This document shows positions 34,841 to 43,438 of a stretch of DNA of 64,000 nucleotides, piece by piece. Location of the stretch: assembly GCA_949292215.1 (NCBI GenBank), contig CASEYW010000188.1, positions 39,806 to 103,805 on the forward strand, in the 5' to 3' direction. Origin of the DNA: an uncultured bacterium. Its GTDB lineage: Bacteria > Verrucomicrobiota > Lentisphaeria > Victivallales > UBA1829. Each line of letters opens with the position of its first letter. The stretch's first letter is position 1. A model generated the notes under the pieces. The model was not told the origin of the DNA and did not search any database. It worked only from the letters and a program-made list of their open reading frames with translations. Made by a program: the position numbers and the translations under genes.

Positions 34841-36412
34841 TTATGTTTTCAGAAAACGCCGCAAAAGTTTCCGCGCCACAATCCGCGCCTCGCGAATTCT
34901 CAACAGAAATGCCAGCACTGTAAATATAGCACCAAACAGCACAGTAGCGCAAATCAGAGAAAGAATATTTTTCGGCAATACCGCAAAAAAACCGATTCCT
35001 TCCAGCATCGAACAGAGATATCGCGCCGGCACAGCCGCCACCGCCGAAATCAGCATAAGCTGGATAAACAGACGGCCCGTACTCTTCAGCGGCATCCGCC
35101 CGAGACGCTTTCTCAAGAGATACAGGAGAATGAAATTATTCAAATAAGCCGTAATGCTTGTTGCCAGGGCAATCCCCCCCTGCCGCATCACATCCATCAG
35201 GGAAATGCTGATGATCACATTCAAAACAATGCAGAACACCGAAACCAGAACCGGCGTTTTCATATCCTTTCTCGAATAGAAGCCGGAAACCGTCACCTTT
35301 GTCGCAGCAAACGCCGGAATCCCGAAAGCATACCAGTAAAGCGCCATCGCCGATTCATTCAGAGCCACCGCGTCGAACGCCCCCCGACGGAACAGAAGAT
35401 CCAGAAGCTCCCGCCCGAAACAGATCATGTACGCCGCAAGCGGAACCGTCAGGAAAAGAAGCTGGCGCATGGAACCGAACATCATGATCAGCATTGTCTT
35501 GAGTCTGCCTGAAGCAGCAAGACGCGACATCAGAGAGAGAGAGACCGTTCCAAACGCCACGGCAAAAATCCCGATCGGCAGATAGATGAGCCGGTCACTG
35601 TAATATAATGCGGCGACAGCGTGGTTGCTGATCGCCATCGCGATCGTCCGGTCACAAATCACGCTGACCTGCAGCGCCGACATTCCGATCAGCCCAGGAA
35701 GAGCCAGATGCCAGATCTCCCGGATCGCCGGAGCGTTCCACAACGTCCTGCGCGACAATTCCGGCAGCATCCCCGCCTTCTTCAGGAGCCATCCGAGCAC
35801 CCCCATCTCCGCCAGCCCGGACAGCAGCACCGCCACCGAAAGCACATAAAGACAGTTCACCGGTTCATCCCGCATTCCTGAACAGAAAAACAGAAGCGCC
35901 CCGATCAGAAACACATTCAGCAGCAGACTTGCCATCGCAGGCAGGAAAAACTGTTTCATGCTGTTCAGCAGCGACGTGGCAATCCCGATCAGGCAGATCA
36001 TAATGCAGTACGGCATCACCACCGGAGCCGCCAGAAGCGCCATCTTCCAGCGTTCCGTCGTTACATACGGCTCAATCAGCAGCGCAGGAACTGCCACCAG
36101 AACCGTAATCAGCGCCAGAAGAAAGGTCAGCCAGATTACGATCGTGGAGAATTTCCGCCGTGCGGAATCCTGTCCCTCCTTTTCCAGGGTGTGGGAGATC
36201 ATCGGGATCAGAGCGGTCCCCAGCGCCCCCTCCCCCAGAATGCGGCGGAAGAGGTTCGGGAGAGTAAACGCAAGCGCCCACGCACTCATCAGCATTCCGC
36301 CGCCAATGAACTGGGCTGTCAGAATCTCCCGAACCAGCCCCAGAACACGGCTCAGAAAGGTCGCTCCGGAAAGCCCCATCGTACTTTTGAAAACGCCCCG
36401 ATCCGAAGCCAT
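34841..36412 (-). CDS. murJ: Lipid II flippase MurJ
   Basis: A 523-residue polytopic membrane protein of the MVF/MviN family with about 14 predicted membrane helices. STMGLSGATFLSRVLGLVRE at the N-terminus and LPNLFRRILGEGALGTALIP are diagnostic; the Arg residues there line the lipid II cavity in characterised MurJ. It flips lipid-linked peptidoglycan precursor to the periplasmic side. The ATG at 36412 is 17 bases after the ychF stop with GGAGG upstream; an earlier TTG would overlap ychF. Being placed with ychF, and with murD divergent, links this locus to cell-wall growth. Confidence 0.95.
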   Translation of the reverse strand: MASDRGVFKSTMGLSGATFLSRVLGLVREILTAQFIGGGMLMSAWALAFTLPNLFRRILGEGALGTALIPMISHTLEKEGQDSARRKFSTIVIWLTFLLALITVLVAVPALLIEPYVTTERWKMALLAAPVVMPYCIMICLIGIATSLLNSMKQFFLPAMASLLLNVFLIGALLFFCSGMRDEPVNCLYVLSVAVLLSGLAEMGVLGWLLKKAGMLPELSRRTLWNAPAIREIWHLALPGLIGMSALQVSVICDRTIAMAISNHAVAALYYSDRLIYLPIGIFAVAFGTVSLSLMSRLAASGRLKTMLIMMFGSMRQLLFLTVPLAAYMICFGRELLDLLFRRGAFDAVALNESAMALYWYAFGIPAFAATKVTVSGFYSRKDMKTPVLVSVFCIVLNVIISISLMDVMRQGGIALATSITAYLNNFILLYLLRKRLGRMPLKSTGRLFIQLMLISAVAAVPARYLCSMLEGIGFFAVLPKNILSLICATVLFGAIFTVLAFLLRIREARIVARKLLRRFLKT

Positions 36413-36428
36413 GACGATACGGGCCTCC

Positions 36429-37529
36429 TCAGACGGAGAAGCGGACAAACACGCAGTCGCCGTCCTGCACGATATACTCTTTTCCCTCGATCCGAAGCTT
36501 GCCTGCCTCTTTCGCGCCGTTCCAGCTGCCGTATTTCATGAGGTCATCGTAGGAAACGACCTCCATGCGGATGAAGCCGCGCTCCATATCGGTATGGATT
36601 TTTCCGGCTGCCTGCGGCGCAGTGGAACCGCGGGTAACGGTCCAGGCCCGGGTTTCATCGGGACCGGTCGTAAAGAAAGTCAGGTAATTCAGAAGCTGAT
36701 AGCCGGTATGGATAACGCGTTCGAGTCCGCTTTTTTCCACTCCGATATCTTCCAGGAACGCGAGTGCCTCGTCCGGTTCGAGCTGGGCAAGATCTTCCTC
36801 AAGTTTTGCACAGACGGGCACGACTTCCATGCCATGTTTCGCGGCGTCGGCAATCAGCTTTTTCGAAATATCATCTTTCCCGAAGTTCCGGAAAGCCTCC
36901 TCGTCGGTATTCGCGCAGACGAATGCCGGTGTCAGAGTCAGGAGCTGCATGGATTTCACGATGCGGACCTGTTTCGGATCTTCCTTGTCATAAACGGGCA
37001 GAGTGGCATTCTCCAGATTTTTTATGAACGAATTCGCAAGTTCGAGCTCCAGTTTCAATTCGGGATCACCGCTGCGGGCGAGCTTTTTCGACTTGTCGAT
37101 TTTCTTCTGCAAATATTCGAGATCCGCCAGCATGAGTTCGGTCAGAATCAGTTCGAGGTCGCGGGCAGGATCGACCACCTCCTTGACATGCACCACATCC
37201 GGGTCCTTGAACAGACGGACGACATGCGCCACGGCATCCACATTGCGAATGTGCCCGAGGAACTGGTTGCCGAGCCCCTCCCCCTTGCTTGCGCCTTCAA
37301 CCAGACCGGCAATATCAATAAACTTCATCGTTGCAGGCACGACTTTGGCAGAATGCTCCAGTTTGACCAGATCATCCACACGCTTGTCGGGAACCGGTAC
37401 CACTCCCGTATTCGGATCAATTGTGCAGAACGGAAAATTGGCGGCTACCGCACCACCCTTGCACAACGCATTGAAAAGGGTCGACTTACCGACATTCGGC
37501 AATCCAACAAAGCCACAGGCGAATCCCAT
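36429..37529 (-). CDS. ychF: Ribosome-binding GTPase/ATPase YchF (OLA1 family)
   Basis: A 366-residue protein from the ATG at 37529, matching the standard family length; the ATG five codons earlier has no ribosome site. The P-loop GLPNVGKST, G3-like DIAGLVEGASKGEGLGNQFL, and NTDEE in place of the usual NKxD (which explains ATP preference in this family) are visible. A C-terminal TGS-type domain ends in GKEYIVQDGDCVFVRFSV. YchF binds the ribosome and is implicated in stress responses. It leads the ychF-murJ-nitroreductase-unknown operon and diverges from murD. Confidence 0.95.
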   Translation of the reverse strand: MGFACGFVGLPNVGKSTLFNALCKGGAVAANFPFCTIDPNTGVVPVPDKRVDDLVKLEHSAKVVPATMKFIDIAGLVEGASKGEGLGNQFLGHIRNVDAVAHVVRLFKDPDVVHVKEVVDPARDLELILTELMLADLEYLQKKIDKSKKLARSGDPELKLELELANSFIKNLENATLPVYDKEDPKQVRIVKSMQLLTLTPAFVCANTDEEAFRNFGKDDISKKLIADAAKHGMEVVPVCAKLEEDLAQLEPDEALAFLEDIGVEKSGLERVIHTGYQLLNYLTFFTTGPDETRAWTVTRGSTAPQAAGKIHTDMERGFIRMEVVSYDDLMKYGSWNGAKEAGKLRIEGKEYIVQDGDCVFVRFSV

Positions 37530-37556
37530 TGATGAAAACTCCATAAAAATTTTTTC

Positions 37557-37585
37557 TTGATAAAAGTCAACTGGAAATTTACCAT
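37557..37585 (+). promoter_or_regulatory. Possible murD promoter TTGATA-17-TACCAT
   Basis: TTGATA (37557-37562) and TACCAT (37580-37585) with a 17-base spacer. It would give murD a leader of about 100 bases that carries three palindromes. Confidence 0.35.
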
Positions 37586-37618
37586 TTCATTTGTTTTTTT
37601 CAACCGTCCGGAGATTTA

Positions 37619-37667
37619 AATTCCGGAATTCTGGTGTAAGTTTACACCTCTCATGCAATTGATTGCA
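37619..37667. repeat. Three consecutive palindromes upstream of murD
   Basis: AATTCCGGAATT (37619-37630), GGTGTAA-GT-TTACACC (37633-37648) and TGCAAT-TG-ATTGCA (37654-37667) lie within 49 bases, ending 23 bases before the murD ATG. They could be operators or leader hairpins. Confidence 0.6.
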
Positions 37668-37690
37668 GTCAACTTCTGAGGAAACAAAAA

Positions 37691-39028
37691 ATGGAAGCAG
37701 AAAAGAAAAGGGTTCTGATCCTCGGATTCGGGATCAGCGGAAGAGCCGCCGCACGGCTCGCGGAATATCTGGACATGATCCCGGTTCCTGTCGACATGAA
37801 ACCTGTACCGGACGAATCGCGTTTCCGGGAATCCGTCTTCGGCTGGCAGGAAGGAGCATCTCTGCCGCCCGCGGATCTGGCAGTCATCAGCCCGGGAATC
37901 CGTCCGGATTCCCCGATGGCAAAGGCTGCGCGGAACGCGGGAGCCGCAATCATCGGAGAGCTCGAATTTGCCTGCCGCGTCCTCCCCTGCCGGATCGTCG
38001 CCATTACGGGAACCAACGGGAAAACCACCACAACAGAACTGACAACAGCACTTCTCCAGGCAAATGGAATCAAAGCACAATCTGCCGGAAACATCGGAAC
38101 TGCTCTCAGCGATGCCGCACTCGACGTGCTCCGGCTCCGCAATCTTGATGTCCTGGTTGTGGAATCCAGCTCATTTCAACTGGAAACCGTCCAGACATTC
38201 CGTCCCACGACCGGTGCGCTCCTGAACCTGGCAAGCGATCACATCAACCGGCATGGCACCCTGGAAGGCTATGCGGAAGCCAAACTGCGGCTCTTCCGGA
38301 ACATGGAAGGCGGCAATGCCGTCATCAATGCGAATCTCCCGGAGCGTTATGCGCAGCAGATCCGCCGCAAATGCCGCACCGCGACCTTTTCCGCCGCGCA
38401 GGATGCCGATTTCATGCTTGAAAACGGAATCATCCTCCATCATGGAACGCCCGTCATCCCGCTGGAGGAAATCCATCTCAAAGGGAACCACAACGCCGAA
38501 AACATCATGGCGGCGCTCGCAATCCTGAAAGCGGAAGCCGGAGAAGAGGCGCTCTTTTCCGAGGCAACCGCGGAGGCGCTCCGCAGTTTCCGTCCGGATG
38601 TTCACCGGATGGAGTTTTTCGCAGAACACAACGGAGTCCGGTTTGTCGATGATTCCAAAGCGACGAATCCGCATTCGGTCAACGCCGCGCTGAACACGTT
38701 CGGCGGGAAAAAGAACGTCATCCTGATCCTCGGCGGACTCGACAAGCAGATGGATTTCACCTCCATCCGAAATGATGCGGACAAAATCAAATGCGCCTTC
38801 CTTATCGGAGAATGCAAAGAGAAAATCTATGCTGCTCTCCACGATCTCATCCCCTGCGCCCTCTGCGCAACACTGGAAGAGGCGACGGAACAGGGAGCCC
38901 GCTCCGCCGCCCCCGGCGACATTCTCGCCCTCTGTCCAGCCTGCGCCAGCATGGATATGTTCCGGGATTACAAGGAGCGCGGCAACCGTTTCAAAGAAGC
39001 GGTTCTCCGGCTGATCCGGAACTCATAA
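37691..39028 (+). CDS. murD: UDP-N-acetylmuramoylalanine--D-glutamate ligase
   Basis: A 445-residue Mur ligase. N-terminal ILGFGISGRAAARL is the UMA-binding Rossmann loop. GTNGKTTTTEL (residues 107-117) is the ATP P-loop, followed by the family motifs VESSSFQL, HNAENIMAA, VDDSKATNPHS and LCPACASMDMFRDYKERGNRF near the C-terminus, the last being typical of MurD. It adds D-glutamate to UDP-MurNAc-L-Ala in the cytoplasm. It stands outside any division/cell-wall cluster visible here, diverges from ychF-murJ and converges on a GH36 gene. Confidence 0.95.
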   Translation: MEAEKKRVLILGFGISGRAAARLAEYLDMIPVPVDMKPVPDESRFRESVFGWQEGASLPPADLAVISPGIRPDSPMAKAARNAGAAIIGELEFACRVLPCRIVAITGTNGKTTTTELTTALLQANGIKAQSAGNIGTALSDAALDVLRLRNLDVLVVESSSFQLETVQTFRPTTGALLNLASDHINRHGTLEGYAEAKLRLFRNMEGGNAVINANLPERYAQQIRRKCRTATFSAAQDADFMLENGIILHHGTPVIPLEEIHLKGNHNAENIMAALAILKAEAGEEALFSEATAEALRSFRPDVHRMEFFAEHNGVRFVDDSKATNPHSVNAALNTFGGKKNVILILGGLDKQMDFTSIRNDADKIKCAFLIGECKEKIYAALHDLIPCALCATLEEATEQGARSAAPGDILALCPACASMDMFRDYKERGNRFKEAVLRLIRNS

Positions 39029-39064
39029 CCCCTTTCCCTTTTCTGCAGGACTTCGGAGCCGGAA

Positions 39065-40825
39065 TCATGGTTTCGGTTCCGAAAGCACCCGTGCGGATCG
39101 CGCCGGAAGGTGGATGGCAAACGATTCCGAAACGGGTTCATCCGTCCAGAAATCGGTCAGGACACGAGAGGTCTCCGGCAACCGGAAGTCTGCGGAACCT
39201 GTGTCGTCCCAGTTGAAGAAGAAGTGAAGCGTGCGGTCCGGCAGCTCCATTCTGCCATACCGGAAAGCACTGTCCGAAAACCGGGCGGTATGACCGTAAC
39301 AAGCCATGATTCTGCGGATCGCCTCCAGAGAGGATTCCGAAAGCTGCGCCAGTTTATCGCTGGAAAGAATCATGCCGCCGGAAGCGAGAATGTGCGCTTT
39401 GTGGAAGCTGAACTCATCCGGCTTGATTGAACTGGTCTGACGGCTGGTCGGAATGCCGTCGGGCCCCATGACCTCGACCCGCAGGTTTTCCAGTACGAGA
39501 CAGTCGGGGTCATTGATCCAGAACCGTCCATTCTGCCAGTTGCGGAGGAAACACTCCCGCGCCAGAGTCTTAAAGACCGGCCACGAACGGCTGATATCGC
39601 CCGTAATCCGCATGGCATTGCAAACCCCGATCGACGGCCACATCGGGGCATTGCAGCCGAGAATGACGGAATCCGCACCTGCGCCTTCCATCACGGCGCG
39701 CATTCCGGCGCGGTAGGCCTCCACGCTCGTGACTGCCGGATTCCGGCGCCGTCCAAACGGCATACATCCCCACATGATACCGTCGAGTTTGAAATAGCGG
39801 CACTGCCACTCGCGACGCATTGTGCGGAAGACATCGCGAATGTAGTCGAGCACCTCGGGAATCGTACAGTCGAGCATGTACCACGGACCGGCGCGCCAGC
39901 CGCCGAACGAATACCGGGAAGAAGGAAGTGGAAGACCGTCATCATCGGTCAGGAACCAGTTCGGATGCAACCGGAACAGTTCCGATTCCGTCTCCGCGAT
40001 GAACGGAGAAACCCAGATCGCAGGCTCCAGTCCGTTCTCCCGGATTTTCAGGCAGAGCGACCGAATGCCAGCCGGGAAGTTCCGATGCGGAATCAGCCAG
40101 TCTCCCATGTGCGCCTGATAGCCGTCGTCAATCTGAACAAAACGGAGAAAGGGGAGTTTCTCTTTCATCGCCTTCATATTCTCTTCAATGTCCTGTTCCG
40201 TGACATTGGGACCGTAACAGTACCAGGAACACCAGCCGGTGATCCGCTCCCTGTATTCCGGAGTCGGATGATAGAGGGCGATCCGTTCCGCGAAATCTGC
40301 AAGCAGCGTTTCCCTGGAGGAACCGTACCGATAGAAAAATTCCTCCAGTTCCAGTGTTCCATCTGCGGGAAGCTCCATGCCGCCGCAGTCAATCACGAAT
40401 TCAAATGTGCGGGAATTGAAGCGGATCTCATTGGAAAATCTCCGACAGGAGGAAAAGCCCGCAAGCAGAATCTCCCTCCCTTCCGGAAAGAGCAGAAGCA
40501 GATTGTAACAGGTAAAGAAGCCTTCTTTTGCAGGAAGTTTGTAGTGATAGCGGTCACTGTACACTCCAGCCAGTTCAAAATGATCAAGCGTTCCCTGATA
40601 CTGCGAAAGCATGTTGAATCCTTCGCCGTAGAAACGCGTGGAAGCCGGATACGGCATCTCTCCCCGGAACACGACCGCTTCCTTCAGGCGGACCGCTTCC
40701 CCCGAACGGTTCTTCAATGAAAACAGACAACCATTCCCTTGCCAGGAACGGACCAATTCCACATTTCCAGCGACAGAACCATTCGTGCACACAACTTCGG
40801 ATCCGAGCTCTTCGAATCGAATCAT
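39065..40825 (-). CDS. GH36-type alpha-galactosidase-like enzyme
   Basis: A 586-residue protein, shorter than the usual ~700 of GH36. An N-terminal beta-supersandwich (residues 1 to about 190) precedes a barrel with WCSWYCYGPNVTEQDI, VQIDDGYQ, CRYFKLDGIMWG (nucleophile Asp348) and MRITGDIS (probable acid/base Asp410). Retaining alpha-galactosidases and alpha-N-acetylgalactosaminidases share this layout; substrate identity is open. No signal peptide is visible, so it is cytoplasmic. GGGGAG precedes the ATG. It diverges from an AraC regulator 55-76 bases away, the likely controller. Confidence 0.88.
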   Translation of the reverse strand: MIRFEELGSEVVCTNGSVAGNVELVRSWQGNGCLFSLKNRSGEAVRLKEAVVFRGEMPYPASTRFYGEGFNMLSQYQGTLDHFELAGVYSDRYHYKLPAKEGFFTCYNLLLLFPEGREILLAGFSSCRRFSNEIRFNSRTFEFVIDCGGMELPADGTLELEEFFYRYGSSRETLLADFAERIALYHPTPEYRERITGWCSWYCYGPNVTEQDIEENMKAMKEKLPFLRFVQIDDGYQAHMGDWLIPHRNFPAGIRSLCLKIRENGLEPAIWVSPFIAETESELFRLHPNWFLTDDDGLPLPSSRYSFGGWRAGPWYMLDCTIPEVLDYIRDVFRTMRREWQCRYFKLDGIMWGCMPFGRRRNPAVTSVEAYRAGMRAVMEGAGADSVILGCNAPMWPSIGVCNAMRITGDISRSWPVFKTLARECFLRNWQNGRFWINDPDCLVLENLRVEVMGPDGIPTSRQTSSIKPDEFSFHKAHILASGGMILSSDKLAQLSESSLEAIRRIMACYGHTARFSDSAFRYGRMELPDRTLHFFFNWDDTGSADFRLPETSRVLTDFWTDEPVSESFAIHLPARSARVLSEPKP

Positions 40826-40843
40826 TTTTTTCTCCCCGTTTGA

Positions 40844-40872
40844 TTGAAAAGTCCAGTTTCAGGAACTACCTT
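40844..40872 (+). promoter_or_regulatory. Promoter TTGAAA-17-TACCTT for the AraC gene
   Basis: TTGAAA (40844-40849) and TACCTT (40867-40872) with a 17-base spacer. The -10 ends only seven bases before the upstream ATG at 40880, which favours the start at 40901. Confidence 0.4.
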
Positions 40873-40900
40873 ACCATAGATGCAAAACCGGGAAACGCCT

Positions 40901-41740
40901 ATGTCTTCTTCCTTAAAAATTATATCCAATTCGACAAAACATTCCGGATTTCTTTTCTGTACCTCGTTTCGTTCGGAACGGGATCTTCCCTCGCTGGAGG
41001 AACGCGGAATCCGGAATGGTGGAATCGCCGCCATCCGCGCTCCTTATGAAATGCGCAGAGCGGGAGGAACGGAAAACCGCCATATCACAGTCTGGCTGAT
41101 TCTGGAAGGAACCGTTCATTTTGAAATTCCAGGACGCCGTTTCACGGCTCCGCCCGGATGCACACTGATCATGAATTCAGACGTGGACCGCCTCTGCCGG
41201 GTGGATTCGGGAATTTTCCGCCACATCTACTTTACAATCAACCCGGATGGGCTGGCAGGCGAAGCGGTATATCCTTCCTCGTATGCAGTCGAAATCAACA
41301 ACCTTCTTGCCATGCTCTTCCGGGAAACGTTGGAATCGGCCGAAAGCGGAAGCGAATGCCGACGCCATCTGGGGACTCTCCTTGCCGATTATCTCCAGCG
41401 GGAACTGCGGCGCTCTCCCGCTCCCGCACGACTGAAAAAACTTTTCGAACTGCTGGAATCCGATCTGACCACCCTCTGGACAACTGCGACACTGGCGGAA
41501 AAACTCCACATGTCTCCCTCGCTCCTCTATCAGCTCTGCCGGAAAGAGTGTGGACGCGCCCCCGGAGAGATCATCAGCGAAGTCAAGTTCCGTTATGCTT
41601 CCGAACTCCTCCGCCGGACGGACGACAAGATTGACTCCATTGCAGCGGCCGTCGGTTACGGTAACGCCTTTGCCTTTTCCAAAGCCTTCCACAAATTCAC
41701 CGGAAAACGTCCCGGCGAACTGAGAAAACGGGAAAAATGA
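40901..41740 (+). CDS. AraC-family transcriptional regulator
   Basis: About 279 residues from the ATG at 40901 (GGGAA upstream); an in-frame ATG at 40880 is possible but lies almost on the promoter. An N-terminal AraC-type cupin (HITVWLILEGTVHFEIPG, APPGCTLIMNSD) is followed by a C-terminal double helix-turn-helix: TTATLAEKLHMSPSLLYQLC, then KIDSIAAAVGYGNAFAFSK and the closing KFTGKRPGELRK. It diverges from the GH36 gene, which it probably activates in response to a sugar. It is followed closely by a second AraC gene on the same strand. Confidence 0.88.
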   Translation: MSSSLKIISNSTKHSGFLFCTSFRSERDLPSLEERGIRNGGIAAIRAPYEMRRAGGTENRHITVWLILEGTVHFEIPGRRFTAPPGCTLIMNSDVDRLCRVDSGIFRHIYFTINPDGLAGEAVYPSSYAVEINNLLAMLFRETLESAESGSECRRHLGTLLADYLQRELRRSPAPARLKKLFELLESDLTTLWTTATLAEKLHMSPSLLYQLCRKECGRAPGEIISEVKFRYASELLRRTDDKIDSIAAAVGYGNAFAFSKAFHKFTGKRPGELRKREK

Positions 41741-41810
41741 TTTTATCTCCCCTGGAAACACCAAAGCAAAGTACCAGAAAATGAAATCATCTCTTTTTCT
41801 CCGCCCAGTT

Positions 41811-41839
41811 TTGCAAATCGCTCCATCGGGGTGTACATT
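41811..41839 (+). promoter_or_regulatory. Promoter TTGCAA-17-TACATT for the second AraC gene
   Basis: TTGCAA (41811-41816) and TACATT (41834-41839) with a 17-base spacer. It lies within the longer open frame, so it implies a start downstream of 41846. Confidence 0.5.
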
Positions 41840-41861
41840 GGAGAAAAAGGAGAATTCCGAC

Positions 41862-42659
41862 TTGAAACTGAATCCGATCTATCTCTTCCATAACGCGGGG
41901 CGCTTCATTTCCCGCGGACACGGAAGGCATCCCACACGCACAATCACCTCCCACGAACTGATCTATGTGCTTTCCGGAACACTCGATATGTTCGAGGAGG
42001 ACCGGGAGTTTCATCTGAAAAAGGGCGAACGGCTGCTGCTCTTTCCGGGACGCAGGCACGGCGGGCTTTCCGCCTACTCTCCGGATCTCTCCTTCTTCTG
42101 GATGCACTTCACTCCGGCGGATGAAGAGGCGCAGAACGTTCTCCGCTCCTCTCCGCAGCAGCTTCCGGTTCGAGATCCCGAAGCATTCGTCGCCTTCTGC
42201 AATCTGCTTCTTCAGGAGCAGAAATCGGAGGAGAATGCGGAATCCTGCAACTATCTGGCTTCGCTCCTGATCCGCAAAGAGGAAACCTCACGATCGGAGC
42301 AGCCTCCCGGACGCATCCCCCAGCGCCTGATCGAAGAGGCCGATCGGTTCATCCTGCTGCATTTCGAAGAAGAAATCTCCACCTCGCTCATTGCGGAACA
42401 GCTCCAGTGCCATCCCGATTATCTCGGCAGAATCTACGCGGAACACCGTCACTGCACCATCGGGGATGCCATCCGGAAAAAGCGCATCGCCCACGCGTGC
42501 CGTCTGCTGGAGCACTCCATGATGTCGATCAAGCAGATCGCCTACGAATCCGGATTCAATGATCCCTCTCATTTCCGCAGACAGTTTTTCCGTGAATGTT
42601 CCGTCACCCCCAGAGAATACCGCAAACTCCACACCGGCGGACATGTCAACACCGAGTAG
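41862..42659 (+). CDS. AraC-family transcriptional regulator (probable TTG start)
   Basis: About 265 residues if translation starts at TTG 41862, which has AAGGAG nine bases upstream and follows a promoter; the alternative ATG at 41781 has no ribosome site and precedes that promoter. The N-terminal cupin has TSHELIYVLSGTLDMFEEDRE and KKGERLLLFPGRRHGG. The C-terminal double helix-turn-helix has ISTSLIAEQLQCHPDYLGR and MSIKQIAYESGFNDPSHFRR. It ends in CSVTPREYRKLH. It lies 132 bases before a GntR operon and may regulate either the flanking GH genes or that operon. Confidence 0.85.
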   Translation: MKLNPIYLFHNAGRFISRGHGRHPTRTITSHELIYVLSGTLDMFEEDREFHLKKGERLLLFPGRRHGGLSAYSPDLSFFWMHFTPADEEAQNVLRSSPQQLPVRDPEAFVAFCNLLLQEQKSEENAESCNYLASLLIRKEETSRSEQPPGRIPQRLIEEADRFILLHFEEEISTSLIAEQLQCHPDYLGRIYAEHRHCTIGDAIRKKRIAHACRLLEHSMMSIKQIAYESGFNDPSHFRRQFFRECSVTPREYRKLHTGGHVNTE

Positions 42660-42712
42660 CGGAATCCTCCGACACTCCGGACAAAATTTCTCTTTTTTTT
42701 GCTTTTCGAAAC

Positions 42713-42740
42713 TTGCATTCCTGCAAAATCGCGCTATCTT
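42713..42740 (+). promoter_or_regulatory. Promoter TTGCAT-16-TATCTT of the GntR-sialidase-like operon
   Basis: TTGCAT (42713-42718) and TATCTT (42735-42740), 16-base spacer, directly followed by a palindromic operator. Confidence 0.5.
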
Positions 42741-42742
42741 TC

Positions 42743-42757
42743 ATTTGTCAGACAAAT
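42743..42757 (+). promoter_or_regulatory. FadR-type GntR operator ATTTGTC-A-GACAAAT
   Basis: A perfect inverted repeat with 7-bp arms and a one-base centre covers the expected transcription start. TTGTC-n-GACAA is the form commonly bound by FCD-type GntR regulators; such a regulator is the first gene of the operon. Confidence 0.8.
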
Positions 42758-42791
42758 TAAAATATAAAAACAGACAAAAAAAAAACAGAGC

Positions 42792-43424
42792 ATGCGTCAG
42801 GAACTTCTCCAAACGTTTCAGCACTGGATGGCAGAGGAAAACTTTCAGCCGGGCGATCGTCTGCCCGGAGAATTGGAACTGGCGGAACGGTTTCACGTTT
42901 CGCGAAGCACGATCCGGGAAATAGTCATTCACCTCAGTTTTCTCGGAATTCTGGAGCGGACAACGAAACGGGGAACCTTTGTCAAGCAGCCGGATTGCCT
43001 CGACATCGGAGAAACACTCGCCTTTCAACTTCAGATCGCCGGATACGGATTCGAGGAACTGAAACAGACCCGTCTGCTTCTGGAAACATCTCAGATCCCC
43101 CTTCTCATTCGACGGATTACACCGGAAATGCTCGACCAACTGAATGGAATCATCAATCGGATGGAAGACGCGGAAACGGAAGACGCGGATCGTCTGGACC
43201 TTCATTTTCATCTGAAACTCATGGAGGCCACCGGGAACCGCATCCAGAAAATCTTCGGGCAGGTGTTGATCCTGATGTTCGATCGGAAATACCGCGGAAA
43301 ATTCCTGAATCCCCGTGCAATCCGGAAATCAGTCGGAGATCACCGTGCCATGCTGAAAGCGCTCTCGGAAGGAAACGAAACCAGACTGACCGAACTTATT
43401 CGGCAGCATATTCAACCGTTATAA
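42792..43424 (+). CDS. GntR-family regulator, FadR/FCD subfamily
   Basis: A 210-residue protein. Residues about 3-72 form the winged helix-turn-helix (FQPGDRLPGELELAERF, VSRSTIREIVIHLSFLGIL, KRGTFVKQ). Residues about 80-205 are the all-helical FCD domain (LDLHFHLKLMEATGNRI and DHRAMLKALSEGN carry the usual metal- and ligand-binding Asp/His positions). FCD regulators mostly sense organic or sugar acids. It leads an operon with a sialidase-like protein, a kinase and an HpcH/HpaI aldolase, and its own operator overlaps the transcription start. The effector may be a 2-keto-3-deoxy sugar acid (inference). Confidence 0.9.
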   Translation: MRQELLQTFQHWMAEENFQPGDRLPGELELAERFHVSRSTIREIVIHLSFLGILERTTKRGTFVKQPDCLDIGETLAFQLQIAGYGFEELKQTRLLLETSQIPLLIRRITPEMLDQLNGIINRMEDAETEDADRLDLHFHLKLMEATGNRIQKIFGQVLILMFDRKYRGKFLNPRAIRKSVGDHRAMLKALSEGNETRLTELIRQHIQPL

Positions 43425-43438
43425 AAAAGGAAACGATC

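Noticed and set aside
35958..37532. Plus-strand open frame of 524 codons opposite murJ and ychF
   Set aside because: Antisense shadow of two unmistakable genes.
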